Positions 10,973 to 23,516 of a DNA stretch of 64,000 nt are shown here, one piece after another. The position numbers and the translations under genes are program-made. The first letter of the stretch is position 1, and every line of letters begins with the position of its first letter. This DNA is from Astrocystis sublimbata. Its lineage: Eukaryota; Ascomycota; Sordariomycetes; Xylariales; Xylariaceae. The stretch spans positions 62,001 to 126,000 of the forward strand of contig JAJNNY010000030.1 in NCBI GenBank assembly GCA_022453515.1, written 5' to 3'. Under the pieces are notes generated by a model that worked only from the letters and a program-made list of their open reading frames with translations, made no database searches and was not told the DNA's origin.

Positions 10973-13657
10973 ATTGTCGATTGTAGTTGTAGGTTTGAAC
11001 CGACAACGACAGCAGAGACGGACAGCTATCTATCGCAGCGTCATGCCGTCCCTTATTATAGGTCGTCCGTCATTTCTCTTGTGTCAGTCGACTGGCCCTC
11101 GCAGCGTAGCACTCGTCTTCCCACATACCCCATCGGGCAAGTCCGTCCCACAGTCCATCGCAGATCATGTACGATAAGTATGCATATGTCTGCGCTTCGC
11201 TGCCGTCTCCGCGGGGAAGCTGGGGATATCCAAGCAACAGCCAGACATGGAATCCATCTCGTCAATAGTGGTTTGACAGTCCGTCGTCACCCGAAGCGGC
11301 AGGCAACATATAGTCTTCAGATTCGTATGCAATTACAGTTTCCTGTATATTGTTGTCGGACGGTGTCGATTATATTTGATGCATGGTCCTAGTAAACATG
11401 GTCTTGAAGACGTGCTACGAGTAAATCTTTAAGCGATATAGTCCAATGAAGCACATTGCATCACTTCAAAGCTCATGTAGTACGAAAGACGGTGTCGGGG
11501 TAGTGAGCTCCAGTTCACTGAGGTCCAAGCATTTTAGCCTGTTGTGTTGTTTGGTGGTGGTTGGACGAACAGCGTGGAGAAGGGCGCTGTTAAGGCTGGG
11601 CGACGTTGTCTGCAGTGACGTGCCTGATGGTCTAGGCCTCGACTTGGCGATGATTGGGACCCCAAAAGGCAGTTCGAAATGCTCTGTATCTAGCTCCAAT
11701 TGCGTGAGCTTCCCCAACGAGTATAAGGCGAGGATATCTCTGCATGGCATTTCTCTTCTGCCTTAGATACAGCTTGGCTAACCGTCGATTGGCTACATCA
11801 TTAATAATTTGTTCAAATATCATGATATTGATTCCCTTCCGCAACTCCGTCAAACGGTCAAGATAGAGATGAGGACAGTGTAAGGTTCCACAACCGACAT
11901 TTTTACGCGAGGTGCCTCAGACAATGCTCACTTCTAACCTGTCTCGTTGAGGTGGTTTTTGAAATGAATGCTATGTAGGATTAATTGTCTTGACTTAGGG
12001 ACTATGCAGACATGAGACTCGCTCAAGGATGAGATGACACTAATCAATGCTGTGTCATGTGCGCCATTGAGTGTAATTCAGTATATCCGTTGTCCATCAT
12101 ATCAAGGGCTAGCATGTCCACGAGATCGCCCATTAACACAAGTGCCAGATTAGCCTCTCATAGTAATAGTGTTGCGCTGCTTATCAAGGGGTACTCCCAT
12201 ACTGTCGCCAGTACTAGACCAACTCATTACTGTTGCGTTTGCATCAAGAAACAAGTGCGGTGCGGTAGGTGGTCAAGAACCGGCAAGAGACCATGACTTA
12301 GACTGCTGTCCGACTTGATATGCAAGTATGCACCTCATGAATCACATCGCTAGATGGATGTTTTCAAGCTACTTAAGCACGGCAGTTTCAAGCCAAAGAC
12401 ACTTTTCTGTTTCTTCGACAGTGTGACAGGCCGTGTCCACATCGCGCGCACCCCCTGGGCTTAGTCAACGACTATCAGCTGAAAGTTCGCACTAATCAAA
12501 ACGCTCGGGGCAAGAAGAAGCCCAAGCTCCAAGCTTCATCCAAGTTCCGAACTCCGAAAACAGGACGAACCGCTAAGCGCTCAGACAGAAACACAGACAG
12601 ACACAAGAGAGCACAGAGACGTTCGTTGATTCATTCGTCTGCAGTCGCCAAACAATCTAATCTTAGGTCGTACAAGCGCGAAGAAGACAGCTATCCCGTC
12701 TGAACATACTCAGGAGGCTACTGTAGACTCTAGCTAGAGTTATTGTGATGACTACTAAAATCAATGCAGCTTAGTGGCTAGGTATGAGGCTTGGCCGACG
12801 GTATAAACTAAGCTGCAATTGTCTATCGCAGTTCTAGCGAACTAGGCGTTCATCCCAAGTTCCCATCTCATTTATTTAACACTGAGAGCAGGAAACACGG
12901 GACAATTTATTCCCAAAAGCAAGAATGATCGGTTACATGGATGCTCTCAGCCACGATGCTTTCGGATTCTTGATAACTCGCTGAACCCCGCGCCAGCCGG
13001 CGCCAGTCTTAAATCGACAGGTGAACAACGCCAGGATGCAGGCGCCGCGACGTCTTCCGTTTCACAACCCCCAAGATAGCTGCATGTCAGCCCTTATAAT
13101 AGGTCCGTCTTATATCCCCATATCGATTGCTACCCCAGGCTCGCCAGCGCCTCCTCGACAACTTGCACCTTGTCGGCGCCAATACCAGTTACAGTCAGTA
13201 AGTACCTAGCGAACCGCAAATCGGCACGATAGATAAAAGATGTTTCGCCAATTATGCGGCCCTTGAAACTTCCCAGAAACGACCCAATTTGGACCAGGGG
13301 AGGAGCAATGGCGGGCGCTTCTCAGGGGCTCGCTTTGCTGCGCGGGCAATCCAGCCGACCAAGCGCCGCAGCAGTACATACATATGGATTCGTCCTCTAA
13401 ATGAAGTTGCAAAAGAGGATCACGATGGTCACTTGAAAGCAAGCTCGGAATTTCTTATCTTGTTGACCTACCGGGCGAGCCTTTCCTTTTTTCCTACTTT
13501 TCTTCATTCTTTTCCGACTCTCGTCCGAGCAGTCTTCCGTTCATTCTCACGCTTCCGCCGGTCGGGATTTCGCTTCGTTTCTGATTGTCATTCATTAATT
13601 CGTGTTCTTCATTTTCGGCGCGTTCATTCCTTCATATCCCGGTCCAAATTCGCCAAG
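10973..13657. other. 2.7 kb intergenic region
   Basis: Divergent promoters of the carboxypeptidase and the lectin-like gene. Overlapping short frames near 11466-11853 on the minus strand could be a decayed gene piece, but no motif supports this. The last 200 bases before 13658 are pyrimidine-rich (runs of TTCC, TTTT and CTTC), a common feature just upstream of well-expressed fungal genes. Confidence 0.45.
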
Positions 13658-15207
13658 ATGATGAAATTCCTGTGTGCTGCCTCGTTGGTGTCTCTGGCCG
13701 TGGGGTCGCCGGTACGGTTGCCGAGTTTACCTCGTCGAGCAGTTGATCAGCTAGATCAGGCAGCGTTTGAGGAGGCTCAGCAACCCGACACAACCGCGAC
13801 CAAGGCCTTTGCTGGTACTCTTATCAAGGTGAGTATTTCTTATAGATACCTACATAATGCGACAGCGTTGGTTAACAGCTACGCAGACAGCGGACAACCG
13901 ATGTCTGTTTGTTGATGAGCTTTCTGGCGACTTCAGAGCAAACCTCACTCCGATTCAAATCGCCGACTGCGGCTCGACGAAAGGTCAAGAATGGGACATC
14001 ATCACAAACGGCAAGCACATCGATGTAGCCAACTCGATGCTCATTGTCAACACCGAGGTTCGTTAGAACCTCTACTGACTTGTATGAACCAATTGTTAAC
14101 GCAAATGTAGACAAATGCTTGTGTCAACTTTGACCCTAGACGAGCGGCCAGAAACCAGGCTCTTCTCTTCAGTTGCGGCGGGCGGGCAGACGGTGGCGGA
14201 GACGTCACCGACTCCCAGCTGTTCCCTTTCAACGGCGGTGCCGGTCCGCTCTCATTTTCGCCCGAGAACGACTCCAACACATGCTTGACCGTCTCGGAAG
14301 ACATTATCGATGCTGCACCCTGTCAAGCAGGAGACTTGCGACAGCTGTTCACCTTTGGCGATGCACTATCGCTAGACCCCGAGCCCACTACAACTGTTGT
14401 ACAAACAACATCTGCTCGCGCAACCACCTCACAAGAAGCTACGTCCACTCTTTCGAGTCAAGAGGCTACAACCACTACCACTAGCCAAGAGACAACCGCT
14501 ACTCCTGCGATCACAAGCAGTCCCGCCACTGGAGGGATCCCCAACCCTACCGAAGCGGTCCCTGTATCCGGCGCAGGCGACGTCCTGCAGCCATCCGCCG
14601 TCGCCGAAGCGCATGAGCGCGATGACTCCGCGACGCGAGCATTCAGCTCTGTCAGCATCCAGGCGCCCGACGGGCGCTGTCTCTTCATCGACCCGACCGC
14701 GGGGGACTTCCGCGAGAATCTCATTCCGGTGTCGCTTGTGCGCTGCGCAGGGACGCCGAATGAGAAGTTCGACATCATCACCGCCGGAGAGCACAACGAT
14801 GCGAAGGACTCCGCTCTCATCGTGAGCAGTTTGGTAAGTCTTATATGCTGCGCATTCGAGTCTCGTAGAAAAAGAGCTAATGAGATTATCACAGATGAAT
14901 GGATGCATTAGCTTCGATGGTCGTCGCGACCCGGGCGACACTGTCACGATCTTCTCTTGTGGCGGTAGAGCAGACGGAGGTTAGTCAACACGTCTCTTTG
15001 GCCTCCTCGGTAGTAGCATTGCTAACAATGATGATCTTAGATGGCGAGACCAATAGCGGCCAACTGGTTCCTTTCACAGGTGGGAAGCAGCTCACCCTCG
15101 CCCCCGTAAGCGAGCAAAACGCGACCTGCATCGTGCCTGGGGACGACCGCCTCGATTCGGCTCCTTGCGCAAGTGACGAGTTGCAGATTTTCAAGATATT
15201 GACATGA
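13658..15207 (+). CDS. Secreted protein with two tandem lectin-like repeats
   Basis: Five exons (13658-13828, 13887-14057, 14111-14833, 14895-14979, 15041-15207) give 438 residues. A signal peptide (MMKFLCAASLVSLAVGS) leads into two homologous domains of about 140 residues. Repeat 1 opens DNRCLFVDELSGDFRANLTP and repeat 2 opens DGRCLFIDPTAGDFRENLIP; both contain WDIIT or FDIIT, then CXXFDXRR, FSCGGRADG and a terminal APC or AAPC segment. They are separated by a Ser/Thr-rich linker (residues about 255-310) likely to be O-glycosylated. The layout resembles fungal secreted proteins often annotated as ricin-B or carbohydrate-binding, probably beta-trefoil. The phase-0 intron before TNACVNF in repeat 1 has an exact counterpart before MNGCISF in repeat 2. 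Likely binds a cell-wall or extracellular glycan; that role is inferred. Confidence 0.85.
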
Positions 15208-15560
15208 CCCATTCGATCTATATGAGGTGAGATTTGGCGTTGGGTGGGGAGTCGATTTTATGCATCTTCAATTCTTCTAGGGTCACTATGTCCCATGATC
15301 TTCTGTGTACATCACTTTTATCTCTGTATTTTAGGTTTCTACGGATATTGGGGGAATTAAAGCATGAGCTCAAGCAGACGCAAGGAAATGCTAAAAAGAA
15401 CATATGAATGCTTGGCATGTGTGAAGAAGCTAGCCGACTTCTGCATCGGTGCGACGGTGATCATCTATGCAGTACAGTAGAGCGGCAGCCTCATGATTCG
15501 CTTTGGTGATTCTCAACCAAGCAGTAGGATACGACTTAGATTCTCAACTGCACCGCATCA
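15208..15560. other. Intergenic, convergent 3' ends
   Basis: 350 bases between the lectin-like gene and the NmrA-like gene. No coding signal seen. Confidence 0.5.
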
Positions 15561-16639
15561 TCAGTTCTCATTATCATACTCCTCAAACGGGCTCTCCGTC
15601 TCCAACCACGTGCCGAAAGTCAGCATGGCCGGATGGTCGACGCGCCGCTCCTCGATGTCGGCATTGTAGCCGTCGCTCTTGAACCAGCCGATCATCAGCC
15701 TCAGCTCCGACGACACGAAAGTCAGGGCGCTGCCCAGGAAGGAGAACGTCGACGGGGCGGGCTCGTTGGTGACGCGTTGGAACCACTCGCTCATCTCGTC
15801 GAAGCTGAGCTCGTCGCCCGCGAGGCCGACGGCCCTGTGGTTCCAGCTCTTCGGGTCGGCGAAGGCCTTGGCGGCGAAGACGCCGATGTCCTTGGTGGCC
15901 ACCCACTGCAGCGGTTTGCTTCCGAGCCAGTTGTGTAGTGCCGTCATGAAGACTTTGGTGCCGAATCCGAGCGCGAGGTTGTCCATGAACTGTCAAACCC
16001 GTATCAGCAAATCATGGACTACATACCATTGACCAATGGTGAGCGATGATATGCTCTCATGTCTCGTGATGGACGTGGAAGTAGATTGCTAAAATAGTAG
16101 TCTGGAATTGGACAACTTACCGCGACGGGACGCAGGATGGTCCATCCCATGCTCTCGCCAGCTTTCCCTTCAGCAGTAGCATCGCGAAGGTGGTGTTCGA
16201 TGTTATACTTGGTCCGGAAGTGCGGGATAGGTGTCAGATTAGACCAAGAAGCCTTATCACCTCCACGCTCAACGCTGCTGTATACGAAGTGCTTGACCCC
16301 AGTCTTGACGGACTCGTCAATGAGCGCTTTTCCCTGCGTCACCTCCCCCTGTGCGGTGACGCCCTTGCCCAAAGAGACTTGCACAGAGTAGACGCCCCAT
16401 ATCGATTGCCCGGCCACCTTCTGCGCCTCCTTGAAGAGGCTGGGCACGTCGTCGAGGTTGCCTTGGACAAGCCTGATGGATGGTGACCTATTGCTCAGCC
16501 TCTTTGCCGCGGGACTGCCAGCGTCTCGCGTAACGGCGAGGATGAGGAAGTCGTCGGGACTATGGGCAAGGAGGGCTTCGATGACAGCGCCGCCCTGCTT
16601 GCCAGTGGCGCCTGTGACGAGAATGGCCTCCTGAGCCAT
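15561..16639 (-). CDS. NmrA-like NAD(P)-binding protein
   Basis: Two exons (16639-16121 and 15989-15561) with a 131-base intron (gtaagt donor) give 315 residues. The N-terminal dinucleotide-binding loop is GATGKQGG at residues 10-17, the NmrA/HSCARG form of GxxGxxG. Further family landmarks are VYSVQV, KHFVYSSVERGG and, across the splice junction, LRPVAFMDNL. The C-terminal half carries ATKDIGVFAAKAFADP, also typical of the family. Members are atypical short-chain dehydrogenases that either sense NADP redox state or act as isoflavone-reductase-like enzymes. It shares a 532-base divergent promoter with the NTF2-like gene next to it, which suggests co-regulation. Whether it is catalytic cannot be told from sequence. 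Confidence 0.9.
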
Positions 16640-17171
16640 GGTGTTGATCGATTGCGTTGGGACTGAACGAGTGATTGGTGATAGGATGAAAAGAAAAGCT
16701 GGATGCGAGCACGAAAGGCGGGGGAAGGGTTCACAACAGTTTGGTGTTTACTTTGTGCCACTGCTGCTATCCTTATTTAAACCGTGTCGCACGTCATTTC
16801 TCGCCAAGGTCGATTAATACGTCGGCATCTGCGGGAGTCCGGTACCCGTATCTGCGCGAGCATGCTCATTTCAGGAAGTCGCCGGTGTCAGCGACCTCGT
16901 GTTACTAGTTCACAGACTTCGATGACGTTAATGTGAAAACCAGGCGGGCAATCGCAGATCAGAATACAGGAACGTGGTAGAAGGCACCCCGATCACACTG
17001 CTGAGATGCCTGGAGTAAACCGTTGTTTCCTCTAAGGCAGAATCGTCGCTGGAGGAAGATCATCCCAACGGCCTGCAGTCCGTCTAGGCCGAGCGACACG
17101 TGGATTTCTATATTATCCGCTATGACCGTAATGATACCAGCTGACGGTTAACCTTCTCTTCGCCACACCAA
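16640..17171. promoter_or_regulatory. Divergent promoter, NmrA-like and NTF2-like genes
   Basis: 532 bases between the two start codons. A TTATTTAAAC box near 16775 is about 135 bases upstream of the NmrA-like ATG. No repeat was found that clearly marks a shared operator. Confidence 0.5.
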
Positions 17172-17747
17172 ATGTTCTATTCCGTACACCCGATGGAGGT
17201 CTCAAAATGGCAGCGCAAGCAGACAATCGACGCGCTTCTCAGCGGCTACAGCAGCCTTTCCGTTGACAAGCTACTCGAGCCGCTCGACCCCGAATTCCAC
17301 CACCAGACGCTGCCCGAGAGCTTGGGGATGCCCATTCGCAACCGGGATGCCTTTGTCAAACACGCGGCTGGGATCTTCGGCGTCTTTGAAAAGTTCCAGA
17401 TGATCCCAAAGGCTATCATCGACGACTCTAGTACTGGCATGGTGGTGGTCGAAGCACAGATGCTCGGGACCCTGAAAGGTGGCAAAGGCGAATGGACAAA
17501 CGAATGTGTCATGATAGTCAAACTGAGCGAGGATGGCCTCAAGGTCCTGGAGGTCAAAGAATTCGTCGATAGCGCGAAGGCGCTCGAGATGGCACGTACT
17601 CACGCCCCCGAGGATTTTAAATGTGACGCTAGCGACAGCTCGAAGGCCGAGAAGTGGAAAATTTTGGGAGAGTTTGACTCGGATTCATGGATTCACGTTG
17701 GCGCCGCAGTTATCGTGCTGGTTAGCTTGCATCGAATGGTTTTCTAG
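17172..17747 (+). CDS. NTF2/SnoaL-like protein with a C-terminal membrane anchor
   Basis: Single exon, 191 residues; a second ATG at 17193 (residue 8) is an equally possible start. Residues about 8-130 fit the NTF2-like/SnoaL fold seen in fungal tailoring enzymes: an opening helix (SKWQRKQTIDALLSGYSSL), then LLEPLDPEFHHQTLP, a helix FVKHAAGIFGVFEKF, and strands VVVEAQMLG and ECVMIVKL. This fold is used by polyketide cyclases, dehydratases and non-catalytic accessory proteins. The end is unusual: after a polar spacer, residues 172-190 (WIHVGAAVIVLVSLHRMVF) form a tail-anchor-like helix, which would tether the protein to a membrane, perhaps beside the neighbouring P450. Convergent with the DUF1772 gene. 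Function inferred from fold only. Confidence 0.75.
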   Translation: MFYSVHPMEVSKWQRKQTIDALLSGYSSLSVDKLLEPLDPEFHHQTLPESLGMPIRNRDAFVKHAAGIFGVFEKFQMIPKAIIDDSSTGMVVVEAQMLGTLKGGKGEWTNECVMIVKLSEDGLKVLEVKEFVDSAKALEMARTHAPEDFKCDASDSSKAEKWKILGEFDSDSWIHVGAAVIVLVSLHRMVF

Positions 17748-18146
17748 AGCACACCGCACAACATTTACGTTCGAGAGAGAATCCCATTTTCGCCATTTTC
17801 GCATAGCAAGAGCATACAGTGAGCATGGTAGCCCAGACTGTTCGATTCACTCAAAGCTTTCATACTGCACTGAATGCATCGGAAATGATCTGCTAGGTCA
17901 CAGTATCTGACTATATCACGATGAAATATATTCCCATATTGGATTTGAGGACTGTTTTGCAAAAATATAATGTGTGCTCAATGTCCCGAGTCAACCTCAA
18001 AGCGTCAATTACGTCCCCCGGGTAGCTCTCCCAAAGTTCAAACTTTTAGGGGCACTAAGAATACCAAATGGTATACCAGAGCAAATGATGACCATCCACA
18101 ACATAGCCGCGCGTATGTCTTGTCGTCCTCCCAATTACCCGATCCC
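17748..18146. other. Intergenic, convergent 3' ends
   Basis: About 400 bases between the NTF2-like and DUF1772 stop codons; no coding signal. Confidence 0.5.
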
Positions 18147-18753
18147 TCATCGCCATAGAGCCTGAGCAAGCGCCAAAGTCCCCGCGATGACAGGCGTAAT
18201 CATGCGCACAGTATTGAACTTGATCCACTTCCTTGCATAGTCCTCGGCCATCTTGCTATCGACGCGGCCTTTGGGCTCACTCAGCGCCTCGAGCTTCTCG
18301 TTGATGGGCTGCATGTTCAGCGCCGAGTGCACGATGGTGACGAGATGGCACGCGGCGGCCGCCGCGTAGAACCGCCAGTCCCCGAGCCTGTTTTCTGGGG
18401 AAGAAGCCGAAGCCGAAGACGCTACCCACGCCGTGTAGCCGTACCCGAAGACCCCCAGGGTGCTGATGGGGCGGAAGAAGACGTTGCCTACTTTCCAGAA
18501 CGTCGGCCATTGGCGCCCGAGCAGACGCGCTCGCTCGGCGTGCTCGGACGACGAGGGCGGGGGGAAGTCGACTAGGAGGACCGGCACGCCCATGAAGGAT
18601 TGTGTGATGGCGTTGCCTGGTTTTTTTTCGAACGTTAGTGCGAATACTACCTACCTACCAGGATGGTTTGGACAACGTCATGGCACACTCACCAAAGAGA
18701 ATGAAAGAGCAAGCGACTGTTGTGCCGAGGACAAGGTTAGGTACAGCCTCCAT
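18147..18753 (-). CDS. DUF1772 / anthrone-oxygenase-like membrane protein
   Basis: Two exons (18753-18693 and 18616-18147) separated by a 74-base intron (gtgagt donor, CACTAAC branch site, CCAG acceptor) give 176 residues. The first exon encodes a hydrophobic segment (LVLGTTVACSFILFGNA), followed by the family's short motif FMGVPVLL. Further hydrophobic stretches lie near residues 80-100, 108-124 and 155-172, so three to four membrane helices are likely. Fungal DUF1772 proteins include the anthrone oxygenases of emodin-type and related aromatic polyketide pathways, which oxidise anthrones to anthraquinones, but many members have unknown roles. Its position between an NTF2-like protein and a P450 supports a tailoring role. 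The reaction itself is inference. Confidence 0.8.
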
Positions 18754-19723
18754 CTTGCTTCTTGTGGAATATTAGTAGAATATTGTATAAGGAAACAACA
18801 GGGTTGAGGCGACAGAGAAAAGTGGTCAATCAATTGATTCGTTCTCATGGAATCATAAGGTTGCTGGTCATTACTGATGTTATATCAGATCCTCCTCATT
18901 CACTCTGCGGCTATGATACCAATTACCCATTGGGTCGCGTCTCGCCATGTCCGCCAACGGCGATACGGCCGCGTCGTACGAGGGGTCCTCGTAATAAGCT
19001 TATGTTCTATTCAATCGCCGAAACATATGCGGGCGTGTCTTTCGGGGGCCCAGAGCCACGGGATTCGGCGAGACTTTGGCCGCAGGGCACTGCATGATAG
19101 AATTTGGGTCATAAATTTGCATATACGTGCATAAACAGGTACTTATCCAAATCATGGATATTAATGAAAAAATGTGAATGACGCTTGAGATATATAAGGA
19201 TTCGGTGCATTCCTGAATCTTCTGGTGTTTTCTCCCATTTTTGGGCGACTGTTGGAGAATATTGTCGAAAGCACCCTGCCGCTATTATCCCAGCAGCTAG
19301 ATGAACCGTTCTAGGTGTTCAGCTATAACTTTCCCCAAGTCTCCCCTATAAAGCTCCTTTTACAGCCCGTTCTCTTCGAGATACAATGACAAAATGTGAT
19401 CGGTTGTCATTAACCGATTTCGCTAAAACATTGCTGAAGCTGCACTTGGCGGCGATCTGTTGAAATGATTTCAAGCCACTTTTCCTCGAGTCTTAGATTC
19501 ATGCAACTGAGATATTAACTAGGTACTTTTACTAAACAGCTAATTATGATCTGTCTGACTAAATAAATACCCTGTAAAGGAAAACACACTGCAGTGTATA
19601 GAAAAAAAAATCAACCTGACGCCCGAATCAAGTACCCTACTTTGATCCATGAGTTTACGTTATCGTTCCCCAATCCACAATGATAATAACATCATTGCAT
19701 GCAGTGATCTAACCAATCAAATC
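18754..19723. other. Intergenic, promoter of the DUF1772 gene and 3' flank of the P450
   Basis: 970 bases without a supported gene. Rather AT-rich towards 19480-19620, where it holds the P450 3' flank. Confidence 0.5.
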
Positions 19724-21769
19724 TCAAACCATCTCTATACTCACATCCCCAGCCTTCTCCGACATAGGCGTCGCCAGCTGGACGAACTCCTCCCGCTCGC
19801 GCGTGTCTTGCTTGTCGGACTCCTCCCACAGGCGCAGGGCATGTTCTTTGCGGGCCGCGCTGCGCGGCTCAAAGTCCATCTGGAAGGCGTCGGGCTTGAT
19901 GATGAGCAGCGAGTTGGACTTGTCCGTCGGCACCGGCAGCTCACGCCCCGTGGCCACGTCGACCTTGGGCTTGAGGTTGAAGCACCAGCTCAGGGCGCCG
20001 CACGCCACGATCAGCTCGTCCTGCGTCACCGTCTGCCCGAGGCATTGGCGCTGGCCCCAGCCGAAGGAGGTCATGCCTTTGATGGTGGGATACTGTGTCA
20101 GTGGCTCCTGGTACGTGGGCCAGCCGGGCTCGAGCCAGCGTTCGGGGCGGAAGTTGCAGGGGTCGGGGTACTTGGCCGGGTTTCGCAGGAATGCCCTGTG
20201 GTCGTGACACGGTCAATAAACAAACATATGAGGAGGATGTGTAGCAGACGGGAGTATCTCACCAGTCTAGAGGAAGAATCCGTGTTCCTTTCGCAAGGAA
20301 GTAGCCCCGGTAAATGTCATCGGCTTCCATCTCGTGGGCCACGCCTAGGAAATCATGGTCAGTTATGGGCCTCCCTCGCTTTAGCTATAGGACCCAGATC
20401 GGCTTACCAGTAGGGACATTAGGCCTCCATCTCATAGTCTCCTTAATACAAGCCCGCAGCGTCGGCAATCTCGGCGCGTCTTCAAGAGTGGGCATCCGGC
20501 CCTGGCACACCTCGTCGATCTCCTTCTGCACCAGACCTTGCCACACCGGGTGATGGACCATAGAAACCAGCCAGTAGGAAAGCGGTCCCGCGACAGTGAA
20601 GATGCCGACCAGGGCAATCATGCCCACCACACACGACGCCTCGTAGTCTCCCGAAAGATTCGAGCGCTTGGGGCCCTTCTCGAAGTACTGGCGCGCGAAG
20701 CAAGGCCGTTGCGTGCCTTTCATCATCTTCTCCCGCACGCGGACCAGCTGGTCCATCCACCACTCCTGCTGCTCGTCGTGGCGTTTGCGCTCCGCCCGCT
20801 TCCAGGGGTTGAGGAAGATGGGAAGATCCCACAGCGGCGTGACGACGTTGGTGATGGGACCGGCGGGCGACATCTGCGTCAGCAGGCCCCAGGCGCTTCG
20901 GGTGCAGTATTCGCTGAGGCTGGGGTCGTCCCACGTCATCTGGCACATGACTCTGGAGCACATGTCTTCTAGGCTGGATTGGAAGTTCTGAGGGTTCTCG
21001 AGCAGCTTCGCCATCCATCTCTTGGCTTCGTGGTACATGATGCCGTGGTAGTTGGAGTTGCTCGCTTCGGTCAGGTAGGCGTGGGTTAGGCGGCGCTGTC
21101 GGGCCCAGTATTCTAAGATGTTGAAGTCAGTAGTTGCAGGGACGAGAGTGTAAGACTAAGACCTCCTTACTGTTCTTTCCCATTAGTGGAAGATATTCCA
21201 TCGATCCCTCAGTGCTCTTGGAGTCGAAGATTGATCGGATTTCAGGTCTGTCGGAGTTGTGTCTCGCTCTCTTAACCATGAGCTCTTCTGCCACTGATTC
21301 ATCTGTAATAACAAGGAAAGATTTGTCGAGCATTTGGGTCATGTAGAATCCATTGACACCGCTGTCTGTACATTGATAATAGTCAGTAGTGCCACAAGAG
21401 ATGTGTTGTGAAGGGACATTAGTTAGAGAAGAGACAATCCCATGAGCCTGTGGGAGATAGACGCTTCTCCTGTCTAACAAGCCATGGTCATCTTGAGCTT
21501 CACCTACATTTCTGTCCCCACTCGTAAAACTTCAGCCACATGTACTTGATAGGAAGATCGTGAACGCGTCCAATGTAGGGGAGGAGTGTCGGTCCCGGCA
21601 CTCGCATCCGAGGGTCGTTGAGTTGTCTATACTGCTTGTATAGGTGAAGGAAGCAGGCGGCGACAACGGCTGCCACCAAGGCGAGGATCGATAGGGAATG
21701 CATGACTGATATCTGACTGAAGCAATGAGATGCGATGGATGATGATGAAGCCAGAGAGTTTGATTCCAT
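19724..21769 (-). CDS. Cytochrome P450 monooxygenase
   Basis: Five exons (21769-21508, 21365-21171, 21112-20408, 20344-20263, 20195-19724) join in phase to 571 residues. An N-terminal membrane anchor (MHSLSILALVAAVVAACFLHLY, residues 23-44) is followed by the proline hinge VPGPTLLP. The start could be the Met at residue 1 or the one at 23, which gives a more typical P450 leader. The K-helix motif is E377-T-M-R380, the PERW segment is at 432-435 and the heme loop is FGWGQRQCLG with the iron ligand C466. It is an ER-bound class II enzyme needing a P450 reductase. The C-terminal tail beyond the heme domain is long (about 105 residues). It shares a 1.8 kb divergent region with the FAD monooxygenase. 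The substrate cannot be told; context suggests an aromatic metabolite. Confidence 0.93.
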
Positions 21770-23485
21770 TCACAGGTGTCAGAGAGCCATATATCTACAG
21801 ATTTCGAAGTATGGAAATGAGAGTGCACCTCCTTTGTTCTGCACATTCACGTAAGCGACCATGTGAAGAATTAGAGACGGGTAGGTGTGCTATGAAGCCA
21901 AGATGGATTCACGTAAGCAACCGAATGAGTAATCCAGACAGATCAGATCAGATCAGCATCCTAACTATGAAGTCAAAGGAAATTTGTTTCTGCCATTTTG
22001 AGAACTTCATTGCAGGCCTCGTATCATTAGGGAAACATAGCTGTGTTTCGCGATTTGTCGGGCGTTCCTTGGTTGGACCCGAAATGTAGGAAGACTGCAG
22101 GCATAAGGGAGACCCCCCACCCCCCTGACAAGACCATATCATTGTGTTATCATATGGATCGATCCAAGAGGTTTGGGAGTGGTAAATCGATATCATTGCA
22201 ACGCAGCTGTTACTGCCAGCAGTGAAACCTCTGATTTCGGTACTAACAGTATCAGCAGCATATACGAATGTTCTAGGTAGACACTCCATCTGCAAGAGTC
22301 TCCCAGGATTAGAAACTCACAGTTACCGGATACCTCATGCCAGTGATTTGCGTAACAACGCGCAAGGAATGTATGTCAACGATCTTCACCAAACTGATGG
22401 ATCAACTTGTCTGAATTCTGTCATGAAAGGCTTAGATAATGCCCATGACTCTGACTAAGTTAGATGCCCGACGCAGAGCGTGACTAATGATTCTTACGAC
22501 ACCTACACGCGCCAGAGAGAAGGGGACAAGCAAGACACCATCGAAAGGCCTTAGGTAAGTAAGCAGCCACATATGATTATGCCCGAAGGTGGCTGGAGCA
22601 AGCAAAACCGCGATGACTAAAATCCCATTCGCGTCCTTCGTCGTGGGAACGAAAGAGCGAAAAGAGAAGAAAAGAATGCGAAAATCGAGCCTTGCGTCGC
22701 GCTACTGCTGCTCAGAACATCTAGATGTCAGAATTTGGGATTTGGGATTTTCGGGCCGTGAGCTGCGCGGGCATCTTCCCTGATTACCTAACCTGATTGG
22801 AAGGTACTGCGGTGACTAAGACTAGCTGCTAACATACTACCCGACGTTCTAATGACGTTTACCTGCAATGTTATACTTGTATCAGAACGGGAGAAACAAG
22901 GTTATTCTGTGCTGCAGAGTGAGGGAAGCGGTACGGCTTGCGGCTGCAGGGATCCGTATCTCGGCTGGGTACCCGTGTAGACTTCTAGAGTTCCGCCCGA
23001 GGCCGAATATACGGACGGATACGGGGGAAAATGTTGGATGCTTACATACACGCCTTGACGTAGGTATGAAAGATCGCGACTTTGGTCAATCAATCGAATA
23101 AAAATTTTGGCTGAGGAGGCTCATACGGGGGTCTGGCTCGACATGTATGGGTCGATATGTCCGACGGGAAGTTACATCGAAAGCGATGCAGCGCGTCTAG
23201 CCGACATGTTAGCCGCTTTCCCTGTCGTTGTGCTGCTGGGTTCTAATCACAGCGTTGCAATGTACGCATGTACGTCTTCAGGACTTTTTTTGTCTCACAT
23301 CATTACGCACACCGCAGTGGCGCTCGCCCGATGATTCGCGTCGGTGGCACCTTGACTTTCGTATTAGGCAGGGCTCGTCCAAAGGGATGGTCAGCAACCG
23401 TTCGACGTGCTGATTCTCGCTCGTGTTTCGAGAACATGTAAAAAGAGTCTTCCACCCCACACCTCCTCGGCGGAGGCTGTCTCTT

Positions 23486-23516
<31 letters not shown>

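Noticed and set aside
11466..11853. Overlapping minus-strand frames that might be a broken gene
   Set aside because: No family resemblance and no splice pair joins them in phase; too little to call a pseudogene.
19649..20413. 254-residue open frame on the plus strand
   Set aside because: Antisense to the P450 heme-domain exons; composition is that of a shadow frame.
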